Origin: JAEUIZ01 sp046155605
GTDB taxonomy: Bacteria; Planctomycetota; Phycisphaerae; Phycisphaerales; UBA1924
Assembly: GCA_046155605.1 (NCBI GenBank)
Contig: JBJXFQ010000135.1
Location: forward strand, 1-8,313
DNA: 8,313 nucleotides
Reading direction: 5' to 3'
Part shown: in pieces, positions 1 to 5,885 of the stretch
How the letters are laid out: every line of letters starts with the position of its first letter
How positions within the stretch are numbered: the first letter of the stretch is position 1
The notes under the pieces: generated by a model
Databases searched by the model: none
Told to the model about the DNA's origin: nothing
The model's input: the letters and a program-made list of their open reading frames with translations, nothing else
Position numbers and translations under genes: made by a program

Positions 1-1
1 C

Positions 2-115
2 GTGTTCGACGACTACCAGCATCTGCTCGACGCCGGGGCGGAGGCCTGGCAACGCCTCACCCCGGAACGCCTCCGCTCGGTCTGCGCCTGCCCCTACCTC
101 ACGCACGAGGAGTAG
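2..115 (+). CDS. IS630-family transposase, C-terminal fragment (cut by window edge)
   Basis: Frame 2 is open from the window edge to a TAG and gives 37 residues beginning VFDDYQHLLDAGAEAWQRL. The pattern FDDYxxLxxAGxEAWxRL, followed shortly by the stop, is what I recognise as the extreme C-terminus of IS630-family DDE transposases, which cut and paste the element at TA dinucleotides. The catalytic DDE core would lie to the left of the window, so I cannot say whether the copy is intact. No clear terminal inverted repeat is visible in the 97 bases before the next gene. The family call rests on the tail alone and is moderately sure. Confidence 0.6.
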   Translation: MFDDYQHLLDAGAEAWQRLTPERLRSVCACPYLTHEE

Positions 116-212
116 TCACGATTCGTATGATCGTTCCCGAACGCCTGATCCCCGTGCCCGCACGCCCTCCCCGTCGCCCAGTTGACGCGATAGACGGTGG
201 CCGCGGCATCGC
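116..212. other. Short intergenic stretch with no recognised feature
   Basis: These 97 bases lie between the stop codons of two converging genes: the IS630 tail and the leftward VOC gene. The right end of the IS element would be expected here. The only structure seen is a small palindrome, CGTTC-CC-GAACG, near 135-146, with no T-run, so I do not call it a terminator. Confidence 0.3.
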
Positions 213-743
213 TCACTTCTTCGGCTTGCCCGGGCTCGCCACATGCTGATCGATCAGGATCGGATTCCCGTCCGGGTCCGTGAGCATGAAGTACGTCGGA
301 CCCGTCGCCGCCTCATCCGCCGCGGGAATGGCTGGATTCGGCGTCAGGCCGCGGGCCTTGGCCGCCTTCTGCAAGTCGCGCACATCGTCAAACTCCGCCA
401 GCGTGGCCTTGCTGCTGTCCCACCCGGGGTTGAACGTCAGCATGTTCCGCTCGAACATGCCCTGAAAGAGCCCGACTTTGGCGTCCCCGTTCTGCAACAC
501 GACCCAGTTCTGCGACTGGTCGCCGCCGACCATCTTGAACCCAAGTTTCTCATAGAACGCGCGCGACGCCGAAATGTCCTTCACGGCAAGGCTGACGGAA
601 AAGTTGCCGAGTCGCATCGCAGGGTCTCCTGATTGCTGTTTCGCCGCCGTCCCGGACGAGGGATTCGTGGCCCGCGTCGAGGCGCAGCCGACGAATGAAC
701 CCAGCAGAAGCACTCCAGTCACGAGAACCACGCTTCGCGCCAT
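213..743 (-). CDS. VOC (glyoxalase/dioxygenase-fold) protein with lipoprotein-like leader
   Basis: This is a 176-aa protein. Residues 1-20 (MARSVVLVTGVLLLGSFVGC) form a charged N-end, a hydrophobic stretch and a Cys with an imperfect lipobox (F-V-G-C instead of L-x-G/A-C). A low-complexity Ser/Thr/Ala/Gln linker follows to about residue 42. Residues 43-167 are one VOC domain, with SVSLAVKDISASRAFYEKLGF at the start and a YFMLTDPDGNPILIDQH ending. Members that I recognise usually begin at the equivalent of Met43 and are cytoplasmic, so the leader suggests an exported, possibly membrane-anchored variant. An earlier in-frame start exists at 842, but a GAGGAG six bases before ATG 743 decides the start. 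The substrate cannot be deduced. It stands alone, flanked by IS and integrase debris. Confidence 0.85.
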   Translation of the reverse strand: MARSVVLVTGVLLLGSFVGCASTRATNPSSGTAAKQQSGDPAMRLGNFSVSLAVKDISASRAFYEKLGFKMVGGDQSQNWVVLQNGDAKVGLFQGMFERNMLTFNPGWDSSKATLAEFDDVRDLQKAAKARGLTPNPAIPAADEAATGPTYFMLTDPDGNPILIDQHVASPGKPKK

Positions 744-749
744 TGGTCG

Positions 750-755
750 CTCCTC
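750..755 (-). promoter_or_regulatory. Shine-Dalgarno site of the VOC gene
   Basis: GAGGAG on the minus strand, six bases before ATG at 743. It fixes the start at the lipoprotein-like leader, in preference to the upstream in-frame start at 842 and the internal Met43 that would give a cytoplasmic protein. Confidence 0.7.
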
Positions 756-789
756 AATCGCGTCGTTCGTGCCGCGCCAATCAGGGTGA

Positions 790-1245
790 CAGTACGCCCT
801 CCGCACGACCACTGGCACGTTGCAGGCCCGTGCCGGCGTCATGCCTCAAGAGGCTCAGCGTCAGATGCGGCACGCGGACATCAAGACCACGCTCCGTCAC
901 TACACCGACCTGCGGCTGAGCGACCAAGCCCGAGCGGTCGCCAAGCTGCCGACAATCACTCAAGACCTCGCATCCCTCGCGCCAACAGGCACCGACAGCG
1001 CTGTCGCTAAGCCCAGAAATCACCCCCAGGAATGTCCCCAGCACTCGGTGCGCCAAACAGGGCCATACGCTACCAGCGGGTGCGAGCCGACGCGATACGA
1101 CCGCGGGGAGCGCGATAATCAGAAAACAGTGGAATCTTCGAGAGAAAGCGCCTCTTTGCGAGGCCGTGCGACGAGAGTCTCGAAAGCGGGCGAGGAGGAT
1201 CGAACTCCCGACATTCAGCTTGGGAAGCTGACGTTCTACCGCTGA
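790..1245 (+). pseudogene. Tyrosine recombinase (phage-type integrase), truncated C-terminal remnant
   Basis: The frame opens just after a TGA at 787-789 and reads QYALRTTTGTL, then AGVMPQEAQRQMRHADIKTT and LRHYTDLRLSDQARAVAKLP. This is the C-terminal catalytic half of a tyrosine recombinase: the box II Arg in YALR (where His-x-x-Arg is usual), the His of MRH (usually LGH), and the nucleophilic Tyr of HYTD. The N-terminal DNA-binding domain and box I Arg are absent, and upstream DNA belongs to the VOC gene's leader region, so the copy is truncated at about 787. After about position 960 the frame is low-complexity and stays open into the antisense of tRNA-Gly, ending EEDRTPDIQLGKLTFYR inside the tRNA gene. 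This fits an element that inserted at the tRNA 3' end. There is no good start codon, so it is unlikely to be expressed usefully. Confidence 0.75.
1150..1164 (-). terminator. Possible intrinsic terminator downstream of tRNA-Gly
   Basis: Read on the minus strand, GCCTC-GCAAA-GAGGC forms a 5-bp G+C-rich stem, followed by GC and then TTTCTCTC. It lies 21 bases past the tRNA 3' end. The stem is short and the T-tract is interrupted, so the call is tentative. A second small palindrome, CGAGA-C-TCTCG, sits between it and the tRNA (1172-1182). Confidence 0.35.
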
Positions 1246-1256
1246 ACTACACCCGC
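1186..1256 (-). tRNA. tRNA-Gly (anticodon CCC)
   Basis: The minus strand folds into a full 71-nt cloverleaf. The acceptor GCGGGTG pairs with CGCCCGC (one T-G pair). The D stem is GTTC/GAAC. The anticodon stem is TCAGC/GCTGA with loop TTCCCAA, so the anticodon is CCC, reading the glycine codon GGG. The variable loop is ATGTC. The T arm is GGGAG-TTCGATC-CTCCT. The next base is T, the discriminator U73 usual in bacterial tRNA-Gly. CCA is not encoded (the sequence continues TTC), so it must be added after transcription. The 3' end faces the integrase remnant, the usual geometry of a tRNA attachment site. I found no second copy of the 3' end within the window. Confidence 0.95.
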
Positions 1257-1302
1257 GGGTGCGAGAGTGTACCCGCGCCGCCGCGAGGGCTCAACGGCGA
1301 AG

Positions 1303-1438
1303 GAACCAGCGGGATGCCTCAGTTTGAAATGATACGGCGGCACAGGCCTCAGGCCCGTGCTCCTGCTCATGCACAGGCGGGACGCCTGTGCTACCAAAGC
1401 CACGCCCTGTTCAAACTGAGCCACTACCGAACCAGCGG
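1303..1438. repeat. Palindromic REP/MITE-like element, about 136 bp including flanking repeats
   Basis: There are three nested layers. The outermost is a perfect 10-bp direct repeat, GAACCAGCGG, at 1303-1312 and 1429-1438. Inside it is a perfect 11-bp inverted repeat, CTCAGTTTGAA at 1318-1328 and TTCAAACTGAG at 1410-1420. Inside that lie two related hairpins: GCACAGGCC-TCA-GGCCCGTGC at 1340-1360 (one mismatched pair) and GCACAGGCG-GGA-CGCCTGTGC at 1371-1391 (perfect 9-bp stem), 10 bases apart. 'GCACAGGC...GCCTGTGC' palindromes are scattered repeats that I associate with planctomycete-like genomes. The direct repeat could be a target duplication, but the gaps between it and the inverted repeat differ (5 and 8 bases), so this is not certain. 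No protein-coding gene is credible here. Confidence 0.6.
1371..1391. repeat. Perfect 9-bp hairpin (REP-like), downstream of purK
   Basis: The arms GCACAGGCG and CGCCTGTGC are separated by GGA. It begins about 50 bases past the purK stop codon. The strong stem could protect or stop the purK transcript, but no T-run follows on the minus strand, so it is listed as a repeat and not as a terminator. Confidence 0.65.
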
Positions 1439-1441
1439 CGA

Positions 1442-2545
1442 TCAGCTTCCGTCGATGAGCGAGAGGATCGAGGCGAGTGCTTCGTCGCGCGCGGCGGCGT
1501 CGTGGCGCACGGTTGTCATGTGCCCGATCTTTCGCCCCGGTCGCGGTTCCTTGCCATAGAGATGAACGTGAGCCCCGAGGCCCAGAAGCCGCGGCAGAGG
1601 CGGCGTCTGGCCGATGAGGTTGACCATGCCGGAGTGTCCCACGGCTTCGGTGCCTCCGAGCGGCAGGCCCGCGACGGCGCGCAGGTGGTTCTCGAACTGG
1701 CTGCACGCCGAGCCCTCGATCGTCCAATGGCCGGAGTTGTGTACGCGCGGCGCGATTTCGTTGGCGAGGAGTCGCCCGCCGACCTCGAAGAACTCGACCG
1801 TCAGCACGCCGCGATAGCCGACGGCATCCATGATCGCGCCGGCGTGGTGGCGGCCGAGGCGCTCGAGATCATCGGCCTGGCGGGAGTCGGCTCGTGGCGG
1901 CGCGGGCGCGCGAGAGGAGTGCAGGATGCCGGCACGATGGACGTTCTCGACGAGGGGGTAGAACGCCGTCGCATCGCCGCCGCGCGCGGCGATGACGGAA
2001 ACCTCGCGGTCAAACCTGACGAACGCTTCGGCGATTGCCGGCACGCCCTGAAAGCTTGCCAGCGTCCGCTCGGCCTCGGCGATCGATCGAACGACCGCCT
2101 GGCCTTTGCCGTCGTAACCGAATCGCCTGGCTTTGAGGACCGCGGGGAGACCGACGGCCTCGAGCGCGGGTGCCAGATCGCTCGGCCCCGAGACCGCCGC
2201 GAACTTGGGCGTCGGGATGCCCAGCCGCGTGAAAAGTTGCTTCTCGGCGAGGCGATCCTGCGCGACCTCGAGCGCCGCGGGCGGCGGCCAGACGGGCACG
2301 CGACGCGCCAACCGACGCGCGGCCTCCACCGGCACGTTCTCGAACTCATAGGTGATGAGGTCGAGCCCGTCGGCGAAGCGGTCGAGGGCCGTGGCGTCAT
2401 CGAAGCCGCCGACTGTCAGCGGGGCGACATGGCCCGCGACGGCATCGGGCGCGGAGTCATAGAACCACAAACGAAAGCCGAGCGGGTAACCCGCGAGCGC
2501 GAGCATTCGCCCGAGTTGCCCGCCGCCGAGCACGCCGATGTTCAC
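1442..2545 (-). CDS. purK: N5-carboxyaminoimidazole ribonucleotide synthase (PurK)
   Basis: PurK uses ATP and bicarbonate to carboxylate 5-aminoimidazole ribonucleotide (AIR) to N5-CAIR, which PurE then rearranges, in cytoplasmic de novo purine synthesis. The 367-aa protein has the ATP-grasp layout of the family: MNIGVLGGGQLGRMLALAGY at 1-20, ITYEFENVP at 64-72, the ATP-binding LKARRFGYDGKGQ at 137-149, ENVHRAGILHSSRAPA at 200-215, and NEIAPRVHNSGHWTIEGS at 262-279. Length is normal for PurK. The start is GTG at 2545, overlapping the purE stop as GTGA, with GAGGAA eight bases upstream, so translation is probably coupled to purE. The gene appears intact. Confidence 0.97.
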   Translation of the reverse strand: MNIGVLGGGQLGRMLALAGYPLGFRLWFYDSAPDAVAGHVAPLTVGGFDDATALDRFADGLDLITYEFENVPVEAARRLARRVPVWPPPAALEVAQDRLAEKQLFTRLGIPTPKFAAVSGPSDLAPALEAVGLPAVLKARRFGYDGKGQAVVRSIAEAERTLASFQGVPAIAEAFVRFDREVSVIAARGGDATAFYPLVENVHRAGILHSSRAPAPPRADSRQADDLERLGRHHAGAIMDAVGYRGVLTVEFFEVGGRLLANEIAPRVHNSGHWTIEGSACSQFENHLRAVAGLPLGGTEAVGHSGMVNLIGQTPPLPRLLGLGAHVHLYGKEPRPGRKIGHMTTVRHDAAARDEALASILSLIDGS

Positions 2546-3075
2546 GGCCTGCGTTCCTCGGTGGGCTTCTTCGCATCGGCGTCAGGTGCGCCACGCGGAT
2601 CGGGCGACGCGAGCACGCGTTCGGTCTGCGCAGCGCGGAATCGGCGCACGGCCTCGCGGATTTCGTGGTGTTTGAGGCCCAGGATGCTCGCGGCGAGCAG
2701 CGCGGCATTGATCGCGCCGGGTTTGCCGATCGCCAGCGTTCCCACCGGCACGCCGCCGGGCATCTGCACGATCGAGAGCAGCGAATCGACGCCCTTGAGC
2801 ACGGCGGATTCGACGGGCACGCCAAGCACCGGCAGGATCGTTTTCGATGCCGCCATGCCCGGCAGATGGGCCGCGCCGCCCGCACCGGCGATGATGACCT
2901 CGACCCCGCGCGATTCCGCGGTCCCCGCATAGTCCATCAAAAGGTCCGGCGTTCGATGGGCCGAGACGACGCGGACCTCGTGCGGCACGCGCAGCTCGTC
3001 GAGCATCTCCGCGGCATGGCGCAGCGTCTCCCAGTCTGATTGCGAACCCATGATGATGCCGACGAGGGGTGTCAT
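2542..3075 (-). CDS. purE: N5-carboxyaminoimidazole ribonucleotide mutase (PurE, class I)
   Basis: PurE converts N5-CAIR to 4-carboxy-AIR, the step after PurK, as a cytoplasmic oligomer. The 177-aa protein shows the class I signatures: IIMGSQSDW (7-15), VVSAHRTPD (36-44) with the active-site His region at 40, AGAGGAAHLPGM (63-74), PVLGVPV (82-88), and GVDSLLSIVQMPGGVPVGTL. A hydrophilic tail of about 15 residues (DADAKKPTEERRP region) extends past the usual end and overlaps the purK start. ATG 3075 gives the conventional N-terminus (MTPLVGIIMGS) and has GAAGAG upstream. An in-frame GTG at 3093 would add six residues and cannot be excluded. Presence of both PurE and PurK indicates the bacterial two-step carboxylation route. 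Confidence 0.97.
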   Translation of the reverse strand: MTPLVGIIMGSQSDWETLRHAAEMLDELRVPHEVRVVSAHRTPDLLMDYAGTAESRGVEVIIAGAGGAAHLPGMAASKTILPVLGVPVESAVLKGVDSLLSIVQMPGGVPVGTLAIGKPGAINAALLAASILGLKHHEIREAVRRFRAAQTERVLASPDPRGAPDADAKKPTEERRP

Positions 3076-3120
3076 CGTTTGCTCTTCAGCCACACGGTCG
3101 TCGCCTGCCGGCCCCAGAAA

Positions 3121-4311
3121 CTAGACCTCCACCACCATTGCCACGGCATTGCCCCCGCCCAGGCACAGCGCCGCGACGCCGCGCTTCCCGCCTGTGCGGC
3201 GCAACTGGTGGATCAGTGTGGTGAGCACGCGGGCACCCGACGCGCCGATGGGGTGGCCCAGCGCGACACCGCCGCCGCAGATATTGAGCTTGTTCTCGGG
3301 GATGCCGAGCGCCTTGATGTTGCAGAGCACCTGGGCCGCGAAGGCCTCGTTGATCTCGAACAGGTCGATGTCCTTGACGCTTAGATTCGCCTTTTTCAGC
3401 ACACCCGCGATGCCGTCGATCGGTGCAGCGAAGATGTCCTTGGGCGAGACGCCGGCGGTGTGATAGGCGACGATCCGCGCGATGGGCTTGATGCCCAACT
3501 CCTCCGCCTTCGTGCTCGACGCGACGACGACCGCCGCCGCGCCGTCCGAGATTTGGCTCGCGTTCGCCGCGGTGACGGTGCCGTCCTTGTCAAACACGGG
3601 CCGCAACTTCGCCACCGAGTCGATCGTCGAGTCCGCGCGGATGCCCTCGTCCGCCGCGACGCCCGGCGACTTCTTGTCGAGGCACTGCTCGCCGGTCAGC
3701 GCGACGATCTCGCCCTTGAACCAGCCCTGCTTGGTTGCCTCGGCGGCCCGCTGGTGGCTCTGCACGCTGAAGCGGTCCTGCTCGGCCCGGGTGATCTCGT
3801 ACTTCCGCGCGATATGGTCCGCGGCGTTGCCCATCGCCCAGCACTCGAAAGCGCACCGCAGCCCGTCATACGCCATCACGTCTTCCATCGTCGCCGGGCC
3901 ATACTTCACGCCCTCGCGCACGCGCGCGAAGTGCGGGGCCGCCGTCATGTTCTCAAAGCCGCCCGCGACGACGAGGCGATTGTCGCCCGCCTTGATCGAC
4001 TGGGCCGCGGTCATCACGGCCTGCAAGCCCGACCCGCAGACCTTGTTCACCGTCTGGGCGCTGAGCGTGTCTGGCAGGCCGGCCTTGAGCCCCGCCTGCC
4101 GCGCCGGGTTCTGGCCCAGCCCCGCTTGCAACACGCAGCCCATGATGCACTCGTCGACGTGCGGCGCGAGTTTCGCGACGCCGCCCAGATCATCGAGCAC
4201 GGCCTTGATCGCGTAGGAGCCGAGGATCGGCGACGGAACCTTGGCGAGGCCGCCGAAAAAGCGCCCGATCGGCGTGCGCTTGGCGGCGAGAATGACGGCG
4301 TGGTTCGACAT
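3121..4311 (-). CDS. Acetyl-CoA C-acetyltransferase (thiolase family)
   Basis: Thiolases of this type condense two acetyl-CoA into acetoacetyl-CoA or run the reverse cleavage, through a Cys acyl-enzyme. The 396-aa protein has the complete set of motifs: nucleophile Cys92 in NKVCGSGLQAV, NEAF at 321-324, GHP with His353 in GGGVALGHPIGASGARV, and the second catalytic Cys383 in ALCLGGGNAVAMVVE. Length matches biosynthetic (AtoB/PhaA-like) thiolases; longer-chain specificity cannot be excluded from sequence alone. ATG 4311 is chosen because GGGAG lies seven bases upstream and the family N-terminus (VILAAKRTPIGRF) follows; a longer in-frame reading to 4446 would invade the divergent gene. It is 45 bases upstream of purE on the same strand and may share its transcript. 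No purine link is known to me. Confidence 0.93.
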   Translation of the reverse strand: MSNHAVILAAKRTPIGRFFGGLAKVPSPILGSYAIKAVLDDLGGVAKLAPHVDECIMGCVLQAGLGQNPARQAGLKAGLPDTLSAQTVNKVCGSGLQAVMTAAQSIKAGDNRLVVAGGFENMTAAPHFARVREGVKYGPATMEDVMAYDGLRCAFECWAMGNAADHIARKYEITRAEQDRFSVQSHQRAAEATKQGWFKGEIVALTGEQCLDKKSPGVAADEGIRADSTIDSVAKLRPVFDKDGTVTAANASQISDGAAAVVVASSTKAEELGIKPIARIVAYHTAGVSPKDIFAAPIDGIAGVLKKANLSVKDIDLFEINEAFAAQVLCNIKALGIPENKLNICGGGVALGHPIGASGARVLTTLIHQLRRTGGKRGVAALCLGGGNAVAMVVEV

Positions 4312-4407
4312 CAAAGAACTCCCGTAAAGGACTACTGTATGCCCGGCGCACGCGGTTTCGGCCTCAAGCTGATGCCGCCGGCACGACCACACGACGGAGA
4401 ATCCTCC
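4312..4407. promoter_or_regulatory. Divergent intergenic region between the thiolase and zinc-ribbon genes
   Basis: This 96-bp gap separates two outward-facing gene sets, so promoters for both should lie here or nearby. It holds GGGAG (minus strand, 4319-4323) for the thiolase and GGAG (plus strand, 4396-4399) for the zinc-ribbon gene. I could not find a convincing -35/-10 pair with proper spacing on either strand. The inference of promoters rests on gene orientation only. Confidence 0.4.
4396..4407 (+). promoter_or_regulatory. Self-complementary Shine-Dalgarno of the zinc-ribbon gene
   Basis: GGAG-AATC-CTCC ends directly before ATG 4408. The GGAG is the ribosome binding site (eight bases from the ATG) and can pair with the CTCC touching the start codon, giving a 4-bp stem with a tetraloop. 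It supports the ATG at 4408 as start; a regulatory role of the hairpin is only a possibility. Confidence 0.4.
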
Positions 4408-4788
4408 ATGCTCTTGTTTCTCTGGGACATGTATCAAAGCCAGCAAATCGCCCGGGTCGATGCTCAGGCGGCCACGGCCCGCTCAGCGGCGCGAGACGCC
4501 TCCGACCGAGCGCAGGATGTCGAGCGCCGAATCGACGCGCTGATGCTCACAAATATGGCGATGTGGTCGCTCCTCTCCGAAAGACTCGGCATCACTGACA
4601 AGGACCTCCTGGATCGCATGACGGAAATCGACCTCAGCGACGGCAAACTCGACGGCAAGGTCCGCGAACAGCCCGGCGTTTCGGCCTGCGCCTCGTGCGG
4701 CCGCACGCTCTCGAAGCGGCATGCTCGATGCTTCTATTGCACCGCGCCCAACCCCAGCGCCAAGCCCTTCGGAAAGGCGAGCGGATGA
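4408..4788 (+). CDS. Small coiled-coil / zinc-ribbon protein of unknown function
   Basis: This is a 126-aa protein beginning MLLFLWDMYQSQQIARVDAQ. Residues 10-60 are rich in Ala, Arg, Asp and Gln with heptad-like spacing, suggesting a coiled coil. Residues 61-90 are acidic and charged (GITDKDLLDRMTEIDLSDGK). Residues 94-111 hold a zinc-ribbon-like set, CASC and CFYC (Cys94, Cys97, Cys108, Cys111) separated by ten residues. The short hydrophobic N-end MLLFLW is too brief for a membrane helix. Start ATG 4408 has GGAG eight bases upstream; the same frame is open far upstream (from 3460) only because it is antisense to the thiolase. Its stop overlaps the next gene as ATGA. It may mediate oligomerisation and a protein or nucleic-acid contact, but I do not recognise its function. 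Confidence 0.8.
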   Translation: MLLFLWDMYQSQQIARVDAQAATARSAARDASDRAQDVERRIDALMLTNMAMWSLLSERLGITDKDLLDRMTEIDLSDGKLDGKVREQPGVSACASCGRTLSKRHARCFYCTAPNPSAKPFGKASG

Positions 4789-5885
4789 AGATGGCGTTGC
4801 GGGCGATCGCGGTATGCACTGTAATTTCGCGGGCGCTAGCGGCCGACATCACCACACGCGAGTTTGAGTTCAAGGACGACGATGGCCGCGTTTACTCGGC
4901 GCGCCTGAGTCTGCCCGACGCGCCCGCTCGGACCGGAGTCACCGTGCTGCTCATCGGCGGTGGGTCAGCCTTTGACCTGCACTGGACCTTGCCCGGCTCG
5001 TACTCCATCGACGACGTTGAAACACGATGCACGATCGACGGCAAGCCGACGCGGGACGCCGACCGGATCGCGGGTGAACTCGCCTCTGCCGGATTCGTGG
5101 TGATGCAATGGGGCTTGATCCACCGCGATGACGCGAAGGCGAAGGAGAACCCGGCGCTCGCCGAGGGCCTGCCATTTCCACGCTCACGCGAACTCACCCG
5201 GCTCGCCTTGCGCGAACTTCGCTGGCAGCCCGAGGTCGATGGCACGCGGATCGTTCTCATCGGCTATTCGCTCGGTGCCACGCGCGCTTGCCAGATCGCC
5301 GACGACGGCGTGATCGGGTTTGTCCTTCTGGCGGGCGCGTATCTGAGCCACACGAGCACCTCGCCACGAGCCATGGCCACGCAAGCGGCAACGAAACTAG
5401 GCCTTGGCGAGGCGGCTCATGAGTCGGTCGATCGCGAGCAGTATGAGAGGCTTCGTGCCGACCCGGCGATGGGTTCGCAACTGACGGCCGACTTTGAATC
5501 GGTCGATCGCGACGGCGATGGTCGGGCCCGCGCGTGGGAACTCGCGGCGGCAATGCAACTGCACGACGATGCCGCTGGCGTGCCCGGCTGGCGAAGCGAC
5601 AAGATGCAGTTCTCAGGCAGCGAGTGGCCATCACAAGTACTTGTCAAGCGACGGCTCCCGACTCTTGCGATATCCGGCGGGCTCGATCCCATCAGCGTCC
5701 ACGCGCCGCTGCTCGCCCGCGAAGCCAGGGGATCGGGCGACACGGATTGGCTCACGGTGCTTTGCCTTCGCGATCTGGGTCACATGCTCTCCGCCGAGCG
5801 CGACGGGCTTTGCGGCCCGATGAGCGACGCCGTCATCGATGCCGTGCGAATCTGGATGGTGAAGCACTTCGGATCGCGTCCGTGA
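4785..5885 (+). CDS. Secreted alpha/beta hydrolase with an EF-hand calcium loop
   Basis: This is a 366-aa predicted exported serine hydrolase. Residues 1-19 (MKMALRAIAVCTVISRALA) form a signal peptide with an A-L-A cleavage motif before AD. TVLLIGGGSAFD (53-64) could supply the oxyanion region. The nucleophile is Ser162 in the elbow IGYSLGATRA, the acid is probably Asp301 in SGGLDPISVH, and the His is His333 in LRDLGHML, so the triad looks complete. Residues 241-252 (DRDGDGRARAWE) fit a canonical 12-residue EF-hand loop (Asp241, Asp243, Asp245, Gly246, Glu252) inside the segment between nucleophile and acid. ATG 4785 overlaps the previous stop (ATGA); the frame is open further upstream only inside the zinc-ribbon gene. 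It ends overlapping the CPBP gene (GTGA). The substrate is unknown; an esterase, lipase or peptidase are all possible. Confidence 0.85.
   Translation: MKMALRAIAVCTVISRALAADITTREFEFKDDDGRVYSARLSLPDAPARTGVTVLLIGGGSAFDLHWTLPGSYSIDDVETRCTIDGKPTRDADRIAGELASAGFVVMQWGLIHRDDAKAKENPALAEGLPFPRSRELTRLALRELRWQPEVDGTRIVLIGYSLGATRACQIADDGVIGFVLLAGAYLSHTSTSPRAMATQAATKLGLGEAAHESVDREQYERLRADPAMGSQLTADFESVDRDGDGRARAWELAAAMQLHDDAAGVPGWRSDKMQFSGSEWPSQVLVKRRLPTLAISGGLDPISVHAPLLAREARGSGDTDWLTVLCLRDLGHMLSAERDGLCGPMSDAVIDAVRIWMVKHFGSRP
5505..5540 (+). other. EF-hand loop coding segment within the hydrolase
   Basis: These codons read D-R-D-G-D-G-R-A-R-A-W-E. Acidic residues at loop positions 1, 3, 5 and 12 with Gly at 6 match the calcium-binding consensus; position 8 is Ala where a larger aliphatic is usual. 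Only one loop is visible, so it may be dockerin- or EF-like single-loop binding and not a paired EF-hand domain. Confidence 0.7.

Noticed and set aside
1190..1245. Protein tail EEDRTPDIQLGKLTFYR as a conserved domain
   Set aside because: It is the antisense translation of tRNA-Gly and appears wherever a frame crosses such a tRNA; it is not evidence of a protein family.
1236..1727. Minus-strand frame with the peptide VAQASRLCMSRSTGLRPVPP
   Set aside because: The peptide is simply the translation of the palindromic repeat at 1303-1438, and the rest is a shadow of purK.
1388..2932. Long plus-strand open frame (514 codons) opposite purK and purE
   Set aside because: It is antisense to two clearly conserved genes, has Arg/Glu-rich low-complexity content and no domain; it is a by-product of high G+C.
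3460..4407. Upstream extension of the zinc-ribbon gene frame
   Set aside because: This part is antisense to the thiolase and Arg/Asp/Leu-rich without motifs. The ribosome site before ATG 4408 gives the proper start.
4312..4407. Sigma-70 style promoter boxes (TTGAGG and TACAGT on the minus strand)
   Set aside because: The gap between them is about 22 bases, too long for the usual 16-18, and each box matches poorly.
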